Assembly (NCBI RefSeq): GCF_017104565.1
Contig: NZ_JAAGPD010000005.1
Span: forward strand, 62,001-126,000
DNA from: Paraburkholderia sp. Tr-20389
GTDB lineage: Bacteria; Pseudomonadota; Gammaproteobacteria; Burkholderiales; Burkholderiaceae
DNA length: 64,000 nucleotides
Direction: 5' to 3'
Shown piece by piece: positions 18,027 through 28,219 of the stretch. How positions within the stretch are numbered: position 1 is the first letter of the stretch; the number at the start of each line of letters is the position of its first letter. A model generated the notes under the pieces. That model did not search any database and was not told where the DNA came from. It worked only from the letters and a program-made list of their open reading frames with translations. The position numbers and the translations under genes were made by a program.

Positions 18027-20112
18027 AGGCCTTCTGCAGCAGCGCCTTGAGACTCGCGAGCCGATCCTTCGGCGACATCGGTGCTTCTTCCGCCGTCGGG
18101 GGCGGCGCTTCGTCGAGGCCCATCTCGGGGATGAAGCGCGACGGCTCGCACACCACAGTTTCACGCGCCCGCTTGCGCTTCTTGCACCAGTTCAGATGCA
18201 GGCTGCGCTGCGCGCGCGTGATCGCGACGTACATCAGGCGGCGCTCTTCTTCGATACGTTCGTCATCGATCGGAGCATCGTCTTCCGAACCGCCGCGATG
18301 CGGCATGATGCCTTCCTCGACGCCGACCAGAAACACGTGCGGATATTCGAGGCCTTTCGACGCGTGCACCGTCGACAGCCGCACGGCATCCGGGTCTTCA
18401 TCCTTGCCTTCGAGCATCGACATCAGCGCGACCGTCTGAATCAGTCCGAGGAGGTTCTTGCCAGTATCGGCGAGACCGTCGGCGGTGTCGTAGCCGGTCT
18501 GCTCGACGCCCGCTTCCGGCTCGGGCTTCGTGCCCTTGCGCTTGAGCCACTCCAGAAACTCCAGCACGTTTTGCCATTTCGCCTGAGCCTGGCGCTCGTC
18601 GAATGCGTCGTACAGGTAGGCTTCGTAGTGGATCGCCTCCATCATGTCGTTCAGCACGGAGGTTGCTGCATCCTTGTCCGCACGATCCCGAAGACGCTGC
18701 ATGAAATCGCAGAAGACTCGCAGCGGCTCGACCTGACGCGCCGACAGCCGCGCCTCGATGCCGCCCATGTACACCGCCTCGAACAGCGACACTTTCGCCT
18801 GTCCCGCGAACGAGCCGAGCGCTTCGAGCGTCGTATTGCCGACACCTCGGCGCGGCGTCGTGATCGCGCGGATGAACGCAGGATCGTCGTCCGCATTCGC
18901 GATCAGCCGCAGATACGCGCAGATGTCCTTGATCTCGGCCTTGTCGAAGAACGACTGGCCGCCCGACAGCACATACGGAATCCGCTCGCGGCGCAGCACC
19001 TGTTCGAAGATGCGTGCCTGAAAATTGCCGCGATACAGGATCGCGTAGTCGCGGAACTGCGCGCGCCGCTCGAACTTGTGCGCCGACAGCCGGAACACGA
19101 CCGACTCCGCTTCATGCTCTTCGTCGTTGCAACCGGTGACGGTGATCGAATCGCCCATGCCGTGCTCGGACCACAGCTTCTTCTCGAACAGCTTCGGATT
19201 GTTCGCGATGACGTTGTTCGCGGCCGTCAGGATGCGCACTGTCGAGCGGTAGTTCTGCTCGAGCTTGATCACGTGCAGCTTCGGAAAGTCCTTGCCGAGC
19301 TGCGCGAGATTTTCGAGCGTCGCGCCGCGCCAGCCGTAGATCGCCTGATCGTCGTCGCCGACGGCCGTGAACGCGGCGCGCGGCCCCGCCAGCAGCTTCA
19401 CCAGTTCGTACTGGCACGCGTTGGTGTCCTGATACTCGTCGATCAGCAGATAGCGCAGCTTGTTCTGCCAGCGGTCGCGCACCTGCTCGTTGTTCTTGAA
19501 GAGTTCCGCGGGCAGACGGATCAGATCGTCGAAATCGACGGCCTGATACGCGTGCAGCGTCGCGACGTAGTTGCGGTAGACGATCGCCGCCTGGTGTTCG
19601 TCTTCGTTCGACGCAATCCTCATCGCCTCGTCCGGCATGATGAGGCCGTTCTTCCACAACGAGATGATCGTCTGGATCTTTCGGATGAAGCCCTTATCCG
19701 TCGATCCGACCTGCTCCTGGATCATGCCGAAGCAGTCGTCGGAATCCATGATCGAGAACTGCGGCTTGAGGCCGACGTGCTCCGCCTCCTGACGCAGAAT
19801 CTGCACGCCGAGCGAGTGAAACGTGCTCACCGTCAGCTGGTTGACGGGCACCTTGCGTCCTTCCTTGCCGGGCGCGGTGAGCGTCTTGCCTTCGAGCAGC
19901 TTGCCGACGCGCTCGCGCATTTCCGCCGCGGCCTTGTTCGTGAAGGTGACGGCGGCGATATGGCGCGGCTCGAAGCCTTTGTTTTCGATCAGGTGCGCGA
20001 TCTTCTGCGTGATCACGCGCGTCTTGCCGCTGCCCGCGCCCGCGAGCACGAGGCAGGGACCGTCGAGATAGCGCACCGCTTCGCTTTGGGCGGAATTCAG
20101 GCCTGCGGACAT
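18025..20112 (-). CDS. rep: ATP-dependent DNA helicase Rep (UvrD/Rep superfamily 1)
   Basis: A 695-residue SF1A helicase, 3'-5', acting at stalled replication forks. Walker A AGAGSGKT is at 24-31, followed by HIAAVTFTNKAA (motif Ia), DEYQDTN (motif II), VGDDDQAIYGWRGA (motif III), QNYRS (motif IV), and later LSTVHASKGLEYP and VAITRAQ (motifs V and VI). Sequence is closer to E. coli Rep than to UvrD, for example in KIAHLIENKGFEPRHIAAVTF. Start ATG 20112 gives the standard length. Its stop overlaps the shared terminator. Confidence 0.93.
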   Translation of the reverse strand: MSAGLNSAQSEAVRYLDGPCLVLAGAGSGKTRVITQKIAHLIENKGFEPRHIAAVTFTNKAAAEMRERVGKLLEGKTLTAPGKEGRKVPVNQLTVSTFHSLGVQILRQEAEHVGLKPQFSIMDSDDCFGMIQEQVGSTDKGFIRKIQTIISLWKNGLIMPDEAMRIASNEDEHQAAIVYRNYVATLHAYQAVDFDDLIRLPAELFKNNEQVRDRWQNKLRYLLIDEYQDTNACQYELVKLLAGPRAAFTAVGDDDQAIYGWRGATLENLAQLGKDFPKLHVIKLEQNYRSTVRILTAANNVIANNPKLFEKKLWSEHGMGDSITVTGCNDEEHEAESVVFRLSAHKFERRAQFRDYAILYRGNFQARIFEQVLRRERIPYVLSGGQSFFDKAEIKDICAYLRLIANADDDPAFIRAITTPRRGVGNTTLEALGSFAGQAKVSLFEAVYMGGIEARLSARQVEPLRVFCDFMQRLRDRADKDAATSVLNDMMEAIHYEAYLYDAFDERQAQAKWQNVLEFLEWLKRKGTKPEPEAGVEQTGYDTADGLADTGKNLLGLIQTVALMSMLEGKDEDPDAVRLSTVHASKGLEYPHVFLVGVEEGIMPHRGGSEDDAPIDDERIEEERRLMYVAITRAQRSLHLNWCKKRKRARETVVCEPSRFIPEMGLDEAPPPTAEEAPMSPKDRLASLKALLQKA

Positions 20113-20451
20113 CGTGTGTGGATGAGTAGTCGATTGAGGGCGCGATTCGCGAGGAACGGCCCGAGAACATGCAGCGAAACGGCGTTTGCGGCGCATCGTG
20201 GCGGGCAGCCGCGCGGCACTGGCCGAACTGTCCGCCGATGCGCCACGCAATTGATTCCATGCGCTTTTTGCCGTTCGCGTGAGAGCCGCGATGTTAACAC
20301 GAATGCCCTTCCCGATGCCCCGGCTTATCCCGTTCGGCCGAGACCGGCACGACGCGCGCCACCGGGAGCGGCATGGCGCGAAGCGCCGCCGTGCCACAAT
20401 TACGGCGTTGCGCGCTGCCCCCGCGGCGTGCCGGTTATGCAGGGAACACGC
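20113..20451. other. Divergent spacer between rep and the Gfo/Idh gene
   Basis: 339 bases that must hold promoters for rep (minus) and the oxidoreductase (plus). I find no matched -35/-10 pair in either direction. AGGGAA at about 20440 serves as ribosome site for the oxidoreductase. Confidence 0.35.
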
Positions 20452-21501
20452 ATGTCTTCATCGCTGAAAATTGGCTTGATGGGCTACGGCTTTGCCGGCG
20501 CCACCTTTCATGCGCCGGTGATCGAACATTGCGGACGCGCCAGCGTCGCGGCGATCGCCACGGGACAAGGGGACAAGGCACGCGCCGATTATCCGGATGC
20601 GAAGATCGTCGCCGATATCGACGCGCTGCTCGCACTGCCCGAGATCGAATGCGTCGTGATCGCGACGCCCAACGACACGCACTTCGACCTCGCGCGCCGC
20701 GCGCTCGAAGCAGGCAAGCACGTCGTCGTCGACAAGCCCGTCACGCTGTCGGCCGCCGACGCGCGCACGCTCGCCGATCTCGCGCAAGGCAAGGGGCTGC
20801 TGTTCGCGCCGTTCCACAACCGCCGTTGGGACGGCGATTTCATGACCGTGCGCGATCTGCTCGCGAGCGGCGAACTGGGCCGCATCACGCATTTCGAATC
20901 GCACTTCGACCGGTTCCGTCCGGGCATCCGGCAGCGCTGGCGTGAAGAGGCATCGCGCGGCGGCGGCTTGCTGTTCGATCTCGGCCCGCATCTGATCGAT
21001 CAGGCGTTGACGCTGTTCGGCGCGCCCGAAACCGTCTACGCGACGGTGAAGGCGTATCGCGACAACGCGAGCGCGCCGGATTACGTGCATCTGCTGCTCG
21101 GTTACGCGAATCACGAAGTCGTGCTGCACGCGAGCGCGCTGACGGCGTTGGTCGCGCCGCGCTACACGATCCACGGCACGCGCGGCAGTTACGTGAAATA
21201 CGGCCTGGATACGCAGGAAGACCAGCTGAAAACCGGCTTGCGTCCGGGCGATGCCGGCTTTGGCGGCGGCAACGACGCGGGCACGCTGCGCGTGCTGGAA
21301 GGCGAGCAGGAAGTGCAGCGCGAGCTGCCGACGCGCGACGGCGCCTATGTCGACTTCTACCGCGCGATGGCGGCATCGATTCATGACGGTGTGCCGTTCC
21401 CGATCAGCACGCAGGACGCTGTCGATGTGATGGCGATCATCGAACTGGCGAACCGCAGCGAGAAGGAAGGCGTGCGTTTGCCGTTCAAGCGCGGCGCCTG
21501 A
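20452..21501 (+). CDS. Gfo/Idh/MocA-family NAD(P)-dependent oxidoreductase
   Basis: A 349-residue enzyme with an N-terminal Rossmann fold (GYGFAG at 11-16), the conserved IATPNDTH stretch, and DKPVTLS carrying the catalytic lysine of the (E/D)KP motif. The C-terminal half has GGGLLFDLGPHLIDQ, the second family signature with the conserved His. Such enzymes oxidise sugars, inositols or related polyols; the substrate cannot be read. Resembles E. coli YdgJ-type members. Monocistronic appearance: 339 bases upstream and 198 downstream are free of genes. An upstream ATG at 20437 would add five residues. Confidence 0.87.
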   Translation: MSSSLKIGLMGYGFAGATFHAPVIEHCGRASVAAIATGQGDKARADYPDAKIVADIDALLALPEIECVVIATPNDTHFDLARRALEAGKHVVVDKPVTLSAADARTLADLAQGKGLLFAPFHNRRWDGDFMTVRDLLASGELGRITHFESHFDRFRPGIRQRWREEASRGGGLLFDLGPHLIDQALTLFGAPETVYATVKAYRDNASAPDYVHLLLGYANHEVVLHASALTALVAPRYTIHGTRGSYVKYGLDTQEDQLKTGLRPGDAGFGGGNDAGTLRVLEGEQEVQRELPTRDGAYVDFYRAMAASIHDGVPFPISTQDAVDVMAIIELANRSEKEGVRLPFKRGA

Positions 21502-21699
21502 AAGGCGAGCGACGCAGTGCGCCAGGCTCCGGCTTGATTGAACATTCTCGGGCCTCGCCTCGCACCCCATTCCCAGCCGATCACGCAATCGGCAAGCAAA
21601 CCGTTGTGGACCCTGCCGGCAGCGCGTCAGCGCACGCGGCAGCCGGTCCGTTGTTTCGCGTATTCGTTTGGAATCGATCAGAAAGAAGGAGAGAACCCT

Positions 21700-22056
21700 A
21701 TGCAACGTATCGTTCGTGCGCTTGGCTGTTGTGCACTGGTTTCGTCGCTCGCCGCGTGCGTCAGCTCGCAGCAGCAGTGGGCCGAACCGCATCCCGCGCC
21801 GAATCCGCATGAAGCGGCCGTGCATCGCCTCGAGCAGGTGGAAGGCCGTATCGACAACATGGGCCATCACATCGACGCCCGCGTGAACCAGGGCCACTAT
21901 CCGCCGCCCGAAGGCGCTGCGCTGCATCGCCGGCTCGACACGATCCGCCAGGAATCGCACGACATGGCCGCGCAACACGGCGGCGGCCTCACGGGCGACG
22001 AACAGCGCGTGCTGAATCAGGAGCTGGATACGGCGGCGGCGGCCATCAACCGCTAG
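21700..22056 (+). CDS. Small predicted lipoprotein, helical, unknown function
   Basis: A 118-residue protein with a type II signal peptide; the lipobox LAAC places the acylated cysteine at 20. The mature part is His/Gln-rich and helical (HRLEQVEGRIDNMGHHIDARV, then a second RLDTIRQE helix) and looks like a short coiled coil. AAGGAGA lies 10 bases before the start. The stop overlaps the convergent gene's stop within CTAG. I do not recognise the family; expected location is the outer membrane, periplasmic face. Confidence 0.8.
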   Translation: MQRIVRALGCCALVSSLAACVSSQQQWAEPHPAPNPHEAAVHRLEQVEGRIDNMGHHIDARVNQGHYPPPEGAALHRRLDTIRQESHDMAAQHGGGLTGDEQRVLNQELDTAAAAINR

Positions 22057-22871
22057 CGGGACGCCGTCATCGACGCGACGACGCGCTCGCGTAGCTGCGA
22101 CCAGACGGTCATGTACTCCGCGCGGCCGCTGCCGACAGCGGAACGCTTGAGCGCGTCGAGCATCACGAGTTCCTGCGCGGCCTGCGCCGCGCCCGGATAG
22201 ACGAGCGGCAGCTGGAGCGGATTGAACGACTCGACCTGCCAGTGCTTTTCCGTCGCGAGGATCAGCGAAACGAGCCGCTCGATCAGAAACGTCTTGACGG
22301 GCGTGTCGCCCTGCGCGTGACGCGCCGCGGCGTTCAGCGCGAAGGCGAGCGGCGTGCCGTTCGCTTCGGCGATGCCGAAGATGATTTCCGCGAGGCTAAG
22401 CCAATGCCGCCAGAAGCGCGGCTTCGCGACGAAGTAGTTGCAATACACGCTATTCGACGAATCCATGATCAGCGTGCTCAGTTCGACGCCCGGCTTGATC
22501 AGCCGCACCACTTCCTCGAACGGTCCCCATGCGTTCGGATGCCCTTGCGCGCCTTGCAGGAACACGTTCGTGAACAGCGCGCCCGCGTCGAAATACGGCG
22601 AGAACGACACGATGTCCGTCGATTCCGGCACCGTGGCGAGAAACGCGTTCACGTCGCTCGCCTCCAGGTTCGTTTTCGCCGCGAACTTGGGCGACAGGAA
22701 GCCGTAGTACGCCGCGTCGTCCAGCGTGTTGTTGAGCAGGAAGTTACGGATCGGCCAGTATTCGCGCCAGTCGGGCCGCTGCCCGACGTTGTCGAGCGGG
22801 ATGAAGCCTTTGTCCAGCGTGCTTCGGGTCTGCTCCGAATAGAAGATCTGATGGATGTGCGCGGTGGTCAT
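22053..22871 (-). CDS. Conserved-looking protein of unknown function (possible glycan-associated)
   Basis: A cytosolic protein of 272 residues with the opening HIHQIFYSEQTRSTLDKGFI and the block NNTLDDAAYYGFLSPKF. Similar blocks occur in uncharacterised proteins found near polysaccharide genes, as far as I recall, but I cannot assign a function. No signal peptide, membrane helix or nucleotide-binding loop is visible. It has normal coding character and lies convergent to the lipoprotein gene, sharing the four bases CTAG between both stop codons. ATG 22871 is preferred; the nearest longer start is at 22961. Confidence 0.7.
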   Translation of the reverse strand: MTTAHIHQIFYSEQTRSTLDKGFIPLDNVGQRPDWREYWPIRNFLLNNTLDDAAYYGFLSPKFAAKTNLEASDVNAFLATVPESTDIVSFSPYFDAGALFTNVFLQGAQGHPNAWGPFEEVVRLIKPGVELSTLIMDSSNSVYCNYFVAKPRFWRHWLSLAEIIFGIAEANGTPLAFALNAAARHAQGDTPVKTFLIERLVSLILATEKHWQVESFNPLQLPLVYPGAAQAAQELVMLDALKRSAVGSGRAEYMTVWSQLRERVVASMTASR

Positions 22872-23071
22872 CGGCTGCAATCTGGTTTTGTGTGAATAAG
22901 CGGCGGCCGCAAGGCGCCGTTTTGCAAGTATCCGCGGCAATCGCGTAATGCAATCGCCCAATCAGCCGATGGATTCCGCATCAATTCACCCGATCGCGAC
23001 GGCGCACGCATCATGCTTTTTTGACCGCCAGAGGGCGCCGAGCGCCGCCGATCGGCGCCCGCCGGCCCGAT

Positions 23072-23100
23072 TTGACAACCCTCTGGGCCTCGCGTACATT
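23072..23100 (+). promoter_or_regulatory. Sigma70 promoter of the gcvTHP operon
   Basis: TTGACA (23072-23077) and TACATT (23095-23100) are spaced by exactly 17 bases. Transcription would begin near 23107, directly at the 5' edge of the glycine riboswitch, which supports both calls. Confidence 0.85.
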
Positions 23101-23108
23101 CGCCGCAC

Positions 23109-23400
23109 GCGTCGGGAGAGCGCGCCGTTTGCTGTCGTCCGTAGTGCACAGCACGCAGCGCCGCCGAAGGGGCACACCCGCAAACTCTCAGGCAAAAGGA
23201 CCGAACGCGTCGAAAAACCCGCTCATCTTCTGGTCGAAGCGACCTGTTCGAACGAGCGCCCGTTTTTCGCACTCTGGAGAGCGGCAGTAGCGCCCGTGCA
23301 CGAATGCACGCGCAGGCTGCCCACCGAAGGGGCGCGCGCCACGTCCGCCAGCACTCGCTGACGGCAGCGCAATCTCTCAGGTATCGAGGACAGAGGGGGC
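23109..23400 (+). promoter_or_regulatory. Tandem glycine riboswitch
   Basis: Two aptamers are recognisable. The first (about 23109-23210) has GGGAGAG, the conserved CGCCGAAGGGGCA and the closing CTCTCAGGCAAAAGGACCG. The second (about 23271-23400) has CTGGAGAG, CACCGAAGGGGCG and CTCTCAGGTATCGAGGACAG. A linker of about 60 bases joins them. The tandem sits 86 bases before gcvT, as in other proteobacteria, where glycine binding turns on the cleavage operon. The expression platform is not obvious by eye. Confidence 0.93.
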
Positions 23401-23486
23401 ATGCAGTTATCGCTCGTCGACCCGAAGTGGGATCGCGAGAGGTTTCGCCGCATGGCCTTTCCTGTTTAGCGATGCCCGAGGCCCCG

Positions 23487-24605
23487 ATGACCGAACTCAA
23501 ACACACCCCGCTCCACGCCACGCACCGTGCGCTCAATGCCCGCATGGTCGATTTCGGCGGCTGGGACATGCCCGTCAATTACGGCTCGCAGATCGAAGAG
23601 CATCGCGCCGTGCGCACGGACGCCGGCATGTTCGACGTGTCCCACATGTGTGTCGTCGATTTCACGGGCGCGCGCGTGCGCGCCTTCTTCGAGCGCGCGC
23701 TGGCCAATAACGTCGGCAAGCTGCAAGCGCCGGGCAAGGCCCTCTATTCCTGTCTGCTGAATCCGCAAGGCGGCGTGATCGACGACCTGATCGTCTATTA
23801 CTTCGGCGAAGATCATTTCCGTGTCGTCGTGAATGCCGGCACGGCCGAGAAAGACGTCGCGTGGTTCAACAAGCTCAATGACGAACAAGGCTTCGGCCTC
23901 ACCATCACGCCGCGCCGCGACTACGCGATCGTCGCCGTGCAAGGCCCGAACGCGCGCGAAAAAGTCTGGGCGACCGTGCCGCATGCTCGCGCCGCCAGCG
24001 AAGCGCTCAAGCCGTTCAACGCGGCGCGCGTCGCCGATACGCCGTTTGGCGAGCTGACCGTCGCGCGCACCGGCTACACGGGCGAGGACGGCTTCGAAAT
24101 CATCGTTCCCGCCGCACACGTCGAAGCACTGTGGAATGCGCTGCAGGCGCAGGGCGTGCGCCCCGCCGGCCTCGGCGCGCGCGACACGCTTCGCCTCGAA
24201 GCGGGCATGAACCTGTACGGCCAGGACATGGACGACGACGTGTCGCCCCTCGACGCCGGTCTCGCGTGGACGGTCGACCTGTCCGCGCCGCGCGATTTCA
24301 TCGGCCGCGCGAAGCTCGAAGCGGACGGCTCGAAACAATCGTTCGTCGGTCTGATCCTTCACAAGGACAACGGCAAGGCGGCGGGCGTGCTGCGCGCGCA
24401 TCAGAAGGTCGTGACGCCGGACGGCGAAGGCGAAATCACGAGCGGCACATTCTCGCCGACCATGCAGGAGTCGATCGCCTTTGCGCGCGTGCCGAAAGGC
24501 GTGCAGCCGGGCGACGTCGTGCACGTCCAGATCCGTGACAAGGCACTTCCTGCCAGCGTGGTTAAACTGCCATTCGTGCGCAACGGCAAAGTGCTCGTCG
24601 GCTGA
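23487..24605 (+). CDS. gcvT: Aminomethyltransferase, glycine cleavage T protein
   Basis: A 372-residue tetrahydrofolate-dependent T protein, which takes the aminomethyl group from lipoyl-H and releases ammonia and methylene-THF. The N-terminal [16 protein letters not shown] block, the FDVSHM motif, [11 protein letters not shown] and [12 protein letters not shown] are all typical. Start at 23487 has GAGG upstream; an ATG five codons earlier is possible. First gene of gcvT-gcvH-gcvP, controlled by the glycine riboswitch. Confidence 0.96.
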   Translation: MTELKHTPLHATHRALNARMVDFGGWDMPVNYGSQIEEHRAVRTDAGMFDVSHMCVVDFTGARVRAFFERALANNVGKLQAPGKALYSCLLNPQGGVIDDLIVYYFGEDHFRVVVNAGTAEKDVAWFNKLNDEQGFGLTITPRRDYAIVAVQGPNAREKVWATVPHARAASEALKPFNAARVADTPFGELTVARTGYTGEDGFEIIVPAAHVEALWNALQAQGVRPAGLGARDTLRLEAGMNLYGQDMDDDVSPLDAGLAWTVDLSAPRDFIGRAKLEADGSKQSFVGLILHKDNGKAAGVLRAHQKVVTPDGEGEITSGTFSPTMQESIAFARVPKGVQPGDVVHVQIRDKALPASVVKLPFVRNGKVLVG

Positions 24606-24708
24606 TCGGTCACACGATGAGCGTCACGAGACAGACACCGGACAGACACGAAAACGTCGCGTGCGTCCCACCATTTAAATCAACCGAATTACCGCATAGG
24701 AGCATCCG

Positions 24709-25089
24709 ATGAGCATCCCGGCCGATCTGAAATACACCGAATCGCACGAATGGGTCCGCACCGAAGCAGACGGCACGCTGACGGTCGGCATCACCGACCA
24801 CGCGCAGGAAGCGCTCGGCGACATCGTCTTCTTCGAAGTGCAGCAACTGGGCCAGACGGTGTCGGCAGGCGACACCGTCGCCGTCATCGAATCGGTGAAG
24901 GCCGCTTCCGATATCTACGCACCCGTTTCGGGCGAGATCATCGAAGCCAACCCGAACGTCGCCGACACGCCGGACGCCGTGAACAGCGCGCCGTACGACA
25001 ACTGGCTGTTCAAGATCAAGCCGGCTGACGGCGCATCGCAGGACCGTCTGATGGACGCCGCCGCATACGGCAAGTCGATCGGCGAATAA
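24709..25089 (+). CDS. gcvH: Glycine cleavage H protein (lipoyl carrier)
   Basis: A 126-residue lipoyl carrier of the usual length. The lipoylated lysine is Lys64 in [14 protein letters not shown]. An AGGAG sequence lies just before the ATG. It shuttles the aminomethyl group between GcvP, GcvT and the dihydrolipoyl dehydrogenase. 103 bases after gcvT and 64 before gcvP, in one operon. Confidence 0.97.
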   Translation: MSIPADLKYTESHEWVRTEADGTLTVGITDHAQEALGDIVFFEVQQLGQTVSAGDTVAVIESVKAASDIYAPVSGEIIEANPNVADTPDAVNSAPYDNWLFKIKPADGASQDRLMDAAAYGKSIGE

Positions 25090-25153
25090 GTCACTTACCC
25101 ACGACAGGCGCGGCGCTCACCGCTCGCGAACGCCGCGCCAGCAGGAACACTCA

Positions 25154-28084
25154 ATGAAGCTCGAACACCCGGATCGTCTGATGAACCGCACTCCCCTCTC
25201 GCTCGCCGCGCTCGAAGTGCATGACGCCTTCGCTGAACGGCATATCGGCCCGGACGGCGCCGATCAGCAGTCGATGCTCGAAGCCCTCGGCTTCGCATCG
25301 CGCGCCGCGTTGATGGACGCGGTGATTCCGCAGTCGATCCGCCGCCAGGACGCGCTGCCGCTCGGCCCCTTCGGTCAGCCGAAGAGCGAAGCCGAAGCGC
25401 TCGCCGCGCTGCGCGAACTCGCGGACAAGAACAAGGTGTTCCGCTCGTACATCGGTCAGGGCTATTACAACGCGCACACGCCCGCCGTCATCCTGCGCAA
25501 CGTGCTCGAAAACCCCGCCTGGTACACGGCTTACACGCCGTATCAGCCGGAAATCTCGCAAGGCCGTCTCGAAGCGCTGCTGAACTATCAGCAGATGATC
25601 GTCGACCTGACGGGCCTCGCGATCTCGAATGCTTCGCTGCTCGACGAAGCAACGGCCGCCGCCGAAGCGATGACGCTGCTGCAACGCGTCGGCAAGCCGA
25701 AGTCGAACATTTTCTATGTGGCAGACGACGTGCTGCCGCAAACCATCGAAGTCGTGAAGACGCGCGCGCTGCCCGTCGGCATCGAAGTGAAGGTCGGTCC
25801 GGCTGCGGAAGCGGCAGCATCGAATGCGTTCGGCGTGCTGCTGCAATATCCGGGCGTGAACGGCGACGTGCGCGACTACCGCGCGCTCGCTGACGCGATC
25901 CACGCCGCAGGCGGCCATGTGGTCGCCGCCGCCGATCTGCTCGCGCTCACCGTGCTCACGCCGCCGGGCGAATGGGGCGCGGACGTGGCCGTCGGCAACT
26001 CGCAGCGCTTCGGCGTGCCCGTCGGCTTCGGTGGCCCGCACGCGGCGTATCTCGCCGTGCGCGACGAATTCAAGCGTCAGATGCCGGGCCGTCTCGTCGG
26101 CGTCACCGTCGATGCGCAAGGCAACCCCGCGCTGCGTCTCGCACTGCAAACCCGCGAACAGCACATCCGCCGCGAAAAGGCGACGTCGAACGTCTGTACC
26201 GCGCAGGCGCTGCTCGCCATCATGGCCAGCATGTACGCCGTCTATCACGGTCCGCGCGGCCTGAAGACGATCGCGCAGCGCGTGAACCGCATCGCCGCGC
26301 TGCTCGCGGAAGGCGCGAAGCAACTCGGCTACACGCTCGTCAATGACAGCTTCTTCGACACCCTCACGTTCGAAACGGGTCCGCGCACGCAGGCGCTGCA
26401 TGACGCCGCGACCGCGAAGGGCATCAACCTGCGTCACGTGAGCGAAACGCGCGTCGGTCTGTCGATCGACGAAACGACGACGCGCGCCGATCTCGCCGAT
26501 CTGCTCGCCGCTTTCGCGCAAGCTGCATTCGTCGACGCCGCGCCGCAAATCGACGAACTCGATGCACAGCTTGGCCAGTCGAACACGTTCCCGGCGACGC
26601 TCGAACGTGAAAGCGCATATCTGACGCATCACGTGTTCAACCGTCATCATTCGGAAACGGAAATGCTGCGCTATCTGCGCAGCCTGTCGGACAAGGACCT
26701 CGCGCTCGACCGCTCGATGATCCCGCTCGGCTCGTGCACGATGAAGCTGAACGCGACGTCGGAAATGCTGCCCGTCACGTGGCCCGAGTTCGGCCAGATT
26801 CACCCGTTCGCGCCTGCCGAGCAAACCGTCGGCTACCGCGAAATGATCGATCAGCTCGAACAGATGCTGGTCGCCGCAACCGGCTACGCTGCCGTGTCGC
26901 TGCAGCCGAATGCCGGCTCGCAAGGCGAGTACGCGGGCCTGCTGATCATTCACGCGTATCACGAGTCGCGCGGCGAAGGTCATCGCAATGTCTGCCTGAT
27001 TCCCGCTTCGGCGCACGGCACGAACCCGGCGTCGGCGCAGATGGCGGGCATGCAGGTCGTCGTCGTCGCGTGCGATGCACAAGGCAACGTCGATATCGAA
27101 GACCTGAAGAAGAAGGCCGCCCAGCACTCGGAAAAACTCGCGGCGATCATGATCACGTATCCGTCGACGCACGGCGTGTTCGAGCAGAACGTTCGTGAAG
27201 TCTGCGAGATCGTGCACGCGCACGGCGGCCAGGTGTATGTGGACGGCGCGAACATGAACGCGATGGTCGGTCTCGCGGCGCCCGGCCAGTTCGGCGGCGA
27301 CGTCTCGCACCTGAACCTGCACAAGACGTTCTGCATTCCGCACGGCGGCGGCGGACCGGGCGTTGGCCCCGTCGCGGTCGGCGCGCATCTGGCGAAGTTC
27401 CTGCCGAACCAGACGTCGACGGGCTATGAGCGCGACGCTAACGGCATCGGCGCCGTCTCCGCTGCGCCGTACGGCTCGGCATCGATCCTGCCGATCTCGT
27501 GGATGTACATCGCGATGATGGGCGCGAAGAATCTGACGGCCGCGACGGAAACCGCGATCCTCAACGCGAACTACGTCGCGAACAAGCTCGCACCACATTA
27601 CCCGGTGCTGTACTCGGGCCCGGGCGGACTCGTCGCGCACGAATGCATTCTCGATCTGCGTCCCATCAAGGACACGAGCGGCATCTCCGTCGACGACGTG
27701 GCGAAGCGCCTGATGGACTACGGCTTCCACGCGCCGACGATGAGCTTCCCTGTGCCGGGCACGCTGATGGTCGAGCCGACCGAATCGGAATCGAAGGAAG
27801 AGCTGGATCGTTTCATCGAAGCGATGATCGCGATTCGCAACGAAATCCGCGACGTCGAGGAAGGTCGCAGCGATCGCGAGGACAATCCGCTGAAGCACGC
27901 GCCGCATACGGCGGCTGTCGTCGTCGCGAACGAGTGGAAGCATGGCTATGCACGTGAGACGGCGGCGTACCCGCTGCCGACGCTCGTCGCGAAGAAGTAC
28001 TGGCCGCCCGTCGGCCGTGCCGACAACGTGTATGGCGACCGCAATCTGTTCTGCTCGTGCGTGCCCGTGGCCGATTACGAGTAA
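25154..28084 (+). CDS. gcvP: Glycine dehydrogenase (decarboxylating), P protein
   Basis: A 976-residue single-chain P protein (fused alpha and beta halves), which decarboxylates glycine using PLP and passes the aminomethyl group to GcvH. The PLP lysine is Lys724 in [16 protein letters not shown]. The opening FAERHIGPD and central [14 protein letters not shown] are family hallmarks. Last gene of the operon. Together the three proteins supply one-carbon units and detoxify glycine. Confidence 0.97.
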   Translation: MKLEHPDRLMNRTPLSLAALEVHDAFAERHIGPDGADQQSMLEALGFASRAALMDAVIPQSIRRQDALPLGPFGQPKSEAEALAALRELADKNKVFRSYIGQGYYNAHTPAVILRNVLENPAWYTAYTPYQPEISQGRLEALLNYQQMIVDLTGLAISNASLLDEATAAAEAMTLLQRVGKPKSNIFYVADDVLPQTIEVVKTRALPVGIEVKVGPAAEAAASNAFGVLLQYPGVNGDVRDYRALADAIHAAGGHVVAAADLLALTVLTPPGEWGADVAVGNSQRFGVPVGFGGPHAAYLAVRDEFKRQMPGRLVGVTVDAQGNPALRLALQTREQHIRREKATSNVCTAQALLAIMASMYAVYHGPRGLKTIAQRVNRIAALLAEGAKQLGYTLVNDSFFDTLTFETGPRTQALHDAATAKGINLRHVSETRVGLSIDETTTRADLADLLAAFAQAAFVDAAPQIDELDAQLGQSNTFPATLERESAYLTHHVFNRHHSETEMLRYLRSLSDKDLALDRSMIPLGSCTMKLNATSEMLPVTWPEFGQIHPFAPAEQTVGYREMIDQLEQMLVAATGYAAVSLQPNAGSQGEYAGLLIIHAYHESRGEGHRNVCLIPASAHGTNPASAQMAGMQVVVVACDAQGNVDIEDLKKKAAQHSEKLAAIMITYPSTHGVFEQNVREVCEIVHAHGGQVYVDGANMNAMVGLAAPGQFGGDVSHLNLHKTFCIPHGGGGPGVGPVAVGAHLAKFLPNQTSTGYERDANGIGAVSAAPYGSASILPISWMYIAMMGAKNLTAATETAILNANYVANKLAPHYPVLYSGPGGLVAHECILDLRPIKDTSGISVDDVAKRLMDYGFHAPTMSFPVPGTLMVEPTESESKEELDRFIEAMIAIRNEIRDVEEGRSDREDNPLKHAPHTAAVVVANEWKHGYARETAAYPLPTLVAKKYWPPVGRADNVYGDRNLFCSCVPVADYE

Positions 28085-28106
28085 CGCCGAAGTGTTGAAG
28101 TAGTGT

Positions 28107-28144
28107 GAACCGCGTGCGGCTCCTGCAAGAGCTGCGCGCGGTTC
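28107..28144 (+). other. Strong hairpin after gcvP
   Basis: Inverted repeat GAACCGCG...CGCGGTTC with a nested GCGGCTC/GAGCTGC stem and loop CTGCAA lies 22 bases past the gcvP stop. No T tract follows, so it is either a 3'-end-stabilising structure or a weak or Rho-assisted terminator. Confidence 0.5.
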
Positions 28145-28219
28145 TGCCCGCAGTCCTGTTGCTCGGCGCGTCAAACCGTTACCATCTCACACCGAATCAG
28201 CCCAACGAAGGAGTTTCGC

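Noticed and set aside
18196-20450. Very long open frame on the plus strand opposite rep, in frame with the Gfo/Idh gene
   Set aside because: It is antisense to a clear helicase gene, full of Arg/His/Val typical of reversed high-GC codons, and only the part from 20452 on shows protein motifs.
25151-28174. About 1000-codon open frame antisense to gcvP
   Set aside because: A shadow of the strong third-position GC bias of gcvP; no motif, no ribosome site. The same applies to long antisense frames over atpA, priA, the ThDP enzyme and the TPR genes.
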